The notes under the pieces were generated by a model that was not told the origin of the DNA, made no database searches, and saw only the letters and a program-made list of their open reading frames with translations. Positions 5,455 to 6,255 of a stretch of DNA of 6,255 nucleotides are shown in pieces. The number at the start of each line of letters is the position of its first letter. Positions within the stretch are counted from its first letter, which is position 1. A program made the translations under genes and the position numbers. Source of the DNA: Actinomycetota bacterium (lineage in GTDB: Bacteria; Actinomycetota; Actinomycetes; S36-B12); the NCBI GenBank assembly GCA_947499275.1, contig CANMNM010000088.1:1-6255 (forward strand), in the 5' to 3' direction.

Positions 5455-6083
5455 CGAGCGCTATTACAGCGGCACTGCCAAGTTTGCGTCTGGAACGATC
5501 ACTTCTTCGGTCAGGCCATGAACGGGTCGGTGGAATTGACGAAGTAGGTCGTGGGCCATTAGCGGGTCCGATCTACATAGGACTAGTTGTGATTGATGCT
5601 AAAACCCCGACGGCACCTCGTGGAGTGCGTGATTCAAAGTTAACAAAGCCGAGCGAGCGCGCCCAACTTGCTCAATCGGTTAAAGACTGGGCGTGGTCAA
5701 CGACGGCCAGTGTGGACGCACAGTTCATTGATCGTTTTGGATTGACACAAGCACTTCGCGAGTGTGTCAACATCGCATATGGAAACGCTCAAAGAGCAGG
5801 AATGGCTCCATCGGCAATTATTCTTGACGGATCTTATAATTTTTGCGATCCGGATCTACCACTTTCTGTGGTGATGCGAAAGAAAGCCGATCAAAGCGCT
5901 TCGAGTGTTGCTGCGGCAAGCATTATTGCGAAAGTAGAACGTGATGAATTTATGCGAGAGTGCGCAATTGATTTTCCTGGCTATGGTTGGGAGCGAAACA
6001 GCGGATACGGAACTCGTGAGCATCTTGCGGCGATAAAACTCTTCGGGTTAACGAGACTACACCGAACAAGTTTCTGTCACTGA
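5451..6083 (+). CDS. rnhB: Ribonuclease HII
   Basis: RNase HII cuts the RNA strand of RNA/DNA hybrids and nicks at single ribonucleotides in DNA. The 210-residue product starts at GTG 5451, sharing GTGA with the lepB stop; its N-terminus LRLERSLLRSGHERVGGIDEVGRG fits actinobacterial RNase HII. Metal-binding acidic residues are D30-E31 (IDEVGRGPLAGP), D126 (IILDGSYNF) and D147 (KKADQSASSVAAASIIAKVERD). The substrate-sensing GRG is present. The end has YGWERNSGYGTREH and LHRTSF, as usual, but GLTRLHR replaces the common GPSPLHR-type sequence and the protein stops two residues after SF, so it lacks any C-terminal extension. It is translationally coupled to lepB. Identification is secure. Confidence 0.96.
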   Translation: MTSAITAALPSLRLERSLLRSGHERVGGIDEVGRGPLAGPIYIGLVVIDAKTPTAPRGVRDSKLTKPSERAQLAQSVKDWAWSTTASVDAQFIDRFGLTQALRECVNIAYGNAQRAGMAPSAIILDGSYNFCDPDLPLSVVMRKKADQSASSVAAASIIAKVERDEFMRECAIDFPGYGWERNSGYGTREHLAAIKLFGLTRLHRTSFCH

Positions 6084-6087
6084 CGCG

Positions 6088-6096
6088 TTATCCACA
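6088..6096 (+). promoter_or_regulatory. Consensus DnaA-box sequence TTATCCACA
   Basis: TTATCCACA at 6088-6096 is a perfect match to the DnaA-box consensus. It lies 5 bases after the rnhB stop in the short gap before yraN. It is a single site with no AT-rich region or further boxes nearby, so this is not an origin. It may bind DnaA for titration or regulation, or be chance. Confidence 0.4.
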
Positions 6097-6146
6097 GCAG
6101 GTAATCAGTGCTTCCCCTTGGCGCAAAACTTGGTGAGGGTTAGCCC

Positions 6147-6255
6147 ATGAAACCAAAAGATGCCCTCGGCAAATACGGTGAAGAGTTAGCCGCGCGGTAC
6201 TTGTCGAAAAACGGAATGGTAATTCTGGAGCGAAATTGGCGCTGTGATCTTGGTG
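6147..6255 (+). CDS. YraN/UPF0102 family protein, 5' end only
   Basis: Thirty-six codons are visible from ATG 6147 before the window ends. The sequence MKPKDALGKYGEELAARYL, followed by GMVILERNWRCDLG, matches the N-terminus of UPF0102 (YraN-like) proteins, which have the pattern LGxxGExxAxxYLxxxGxxIxxRNxR. These proteins have a predicted endonuclease-like fold, and their exact function is not established. GAGGG at 6135-6139, 7 nt upstream, serves as ribosome binding site. The place after rnhB is normal in actinobacteria, although a DUF2469 gene is often found in between and is absent here. The 63-base gap suggests the same transcript as lepB-rnhB. Confidence 0.85.
   Translation, partial: MKPKDALGKYGEELAARYLSKNGMVILERNWRCDLG

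Overview
This is a chromosomal housekeeping window from a bacterium that is most likely an actinomycete (Actinomycetota). The order ffh - rpsP - khpA - rimM - trmD - rplS - lepB - rnhB - yraN is the classic actinobacterial arrangement. The second signal peptidase carries the actinobacterial insertion ending in FVGLLPSDS, and GTG starts are common. Base composition looks only moderately GC-rich by eye, as in small-genome aquatic actinobacteria, but the genus cannot be named from this sequence. All nine genes are on the + strand, and the two end genes are cut by the window edges.

Layout. 1-1303: 3' part of ffh (SRP GTPase), with a methionine/glycine-rich tail. 1304-1472: leader region before rpsP. 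1473-3577: rpsP (S16 with a long acidic helical tail), khpA (KH-domain RNA chaperone), rimM (30S maturation) and trmD (tRNA m1G37 methyltransferase). These four are linked by 1-base and 11-base overlaps or a 5-base gap. 3578-3726: leader of rplS with several inverted repeats that could form competing structures. 3727-4101: rplS (L19). 4130-5454: two tandem, divergent type I signal peptidases. 5451-6083: rnhB (RNase HII). 6084-6146: short gap with a consensus DnaA box. 6147-end: first 36 codons of a YraN/UPF0102 gene.

The genes form a ribosome-building and protein-export cluster. S16 and RimM act in 30S assembly, TrmD in reading-frame fidelity, L19 in the 50S subunit. Ffh delivers nascent membrane and secreted proteins, and the signal peptidases mature them. 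RNase HII and YraN belong to nucleic-acid maintenance.

No mobile element, CRISPR array, RNA gene or new defence-type system is visible. The most notable signals are regulatory. A perfect 12-bp inverted repeat with a 4-nt loop, followed by a T-rich stretch, lies inside codons 7-16 of the first signal peptidase gene and looks like an intrinsic terminator or attenuator between rplS and the lepB genes. The rplS leader shares the core of this stem (GCCATAG/CTATGGC) and could form mutually exclusive stems. Also notable are an unusually long amphipathic helix on S16, a likely mis-callable rpsP start (GTG 1473, not ATG 1464), and the absence of the DUF2469 gene expected between rnhB and yraN.
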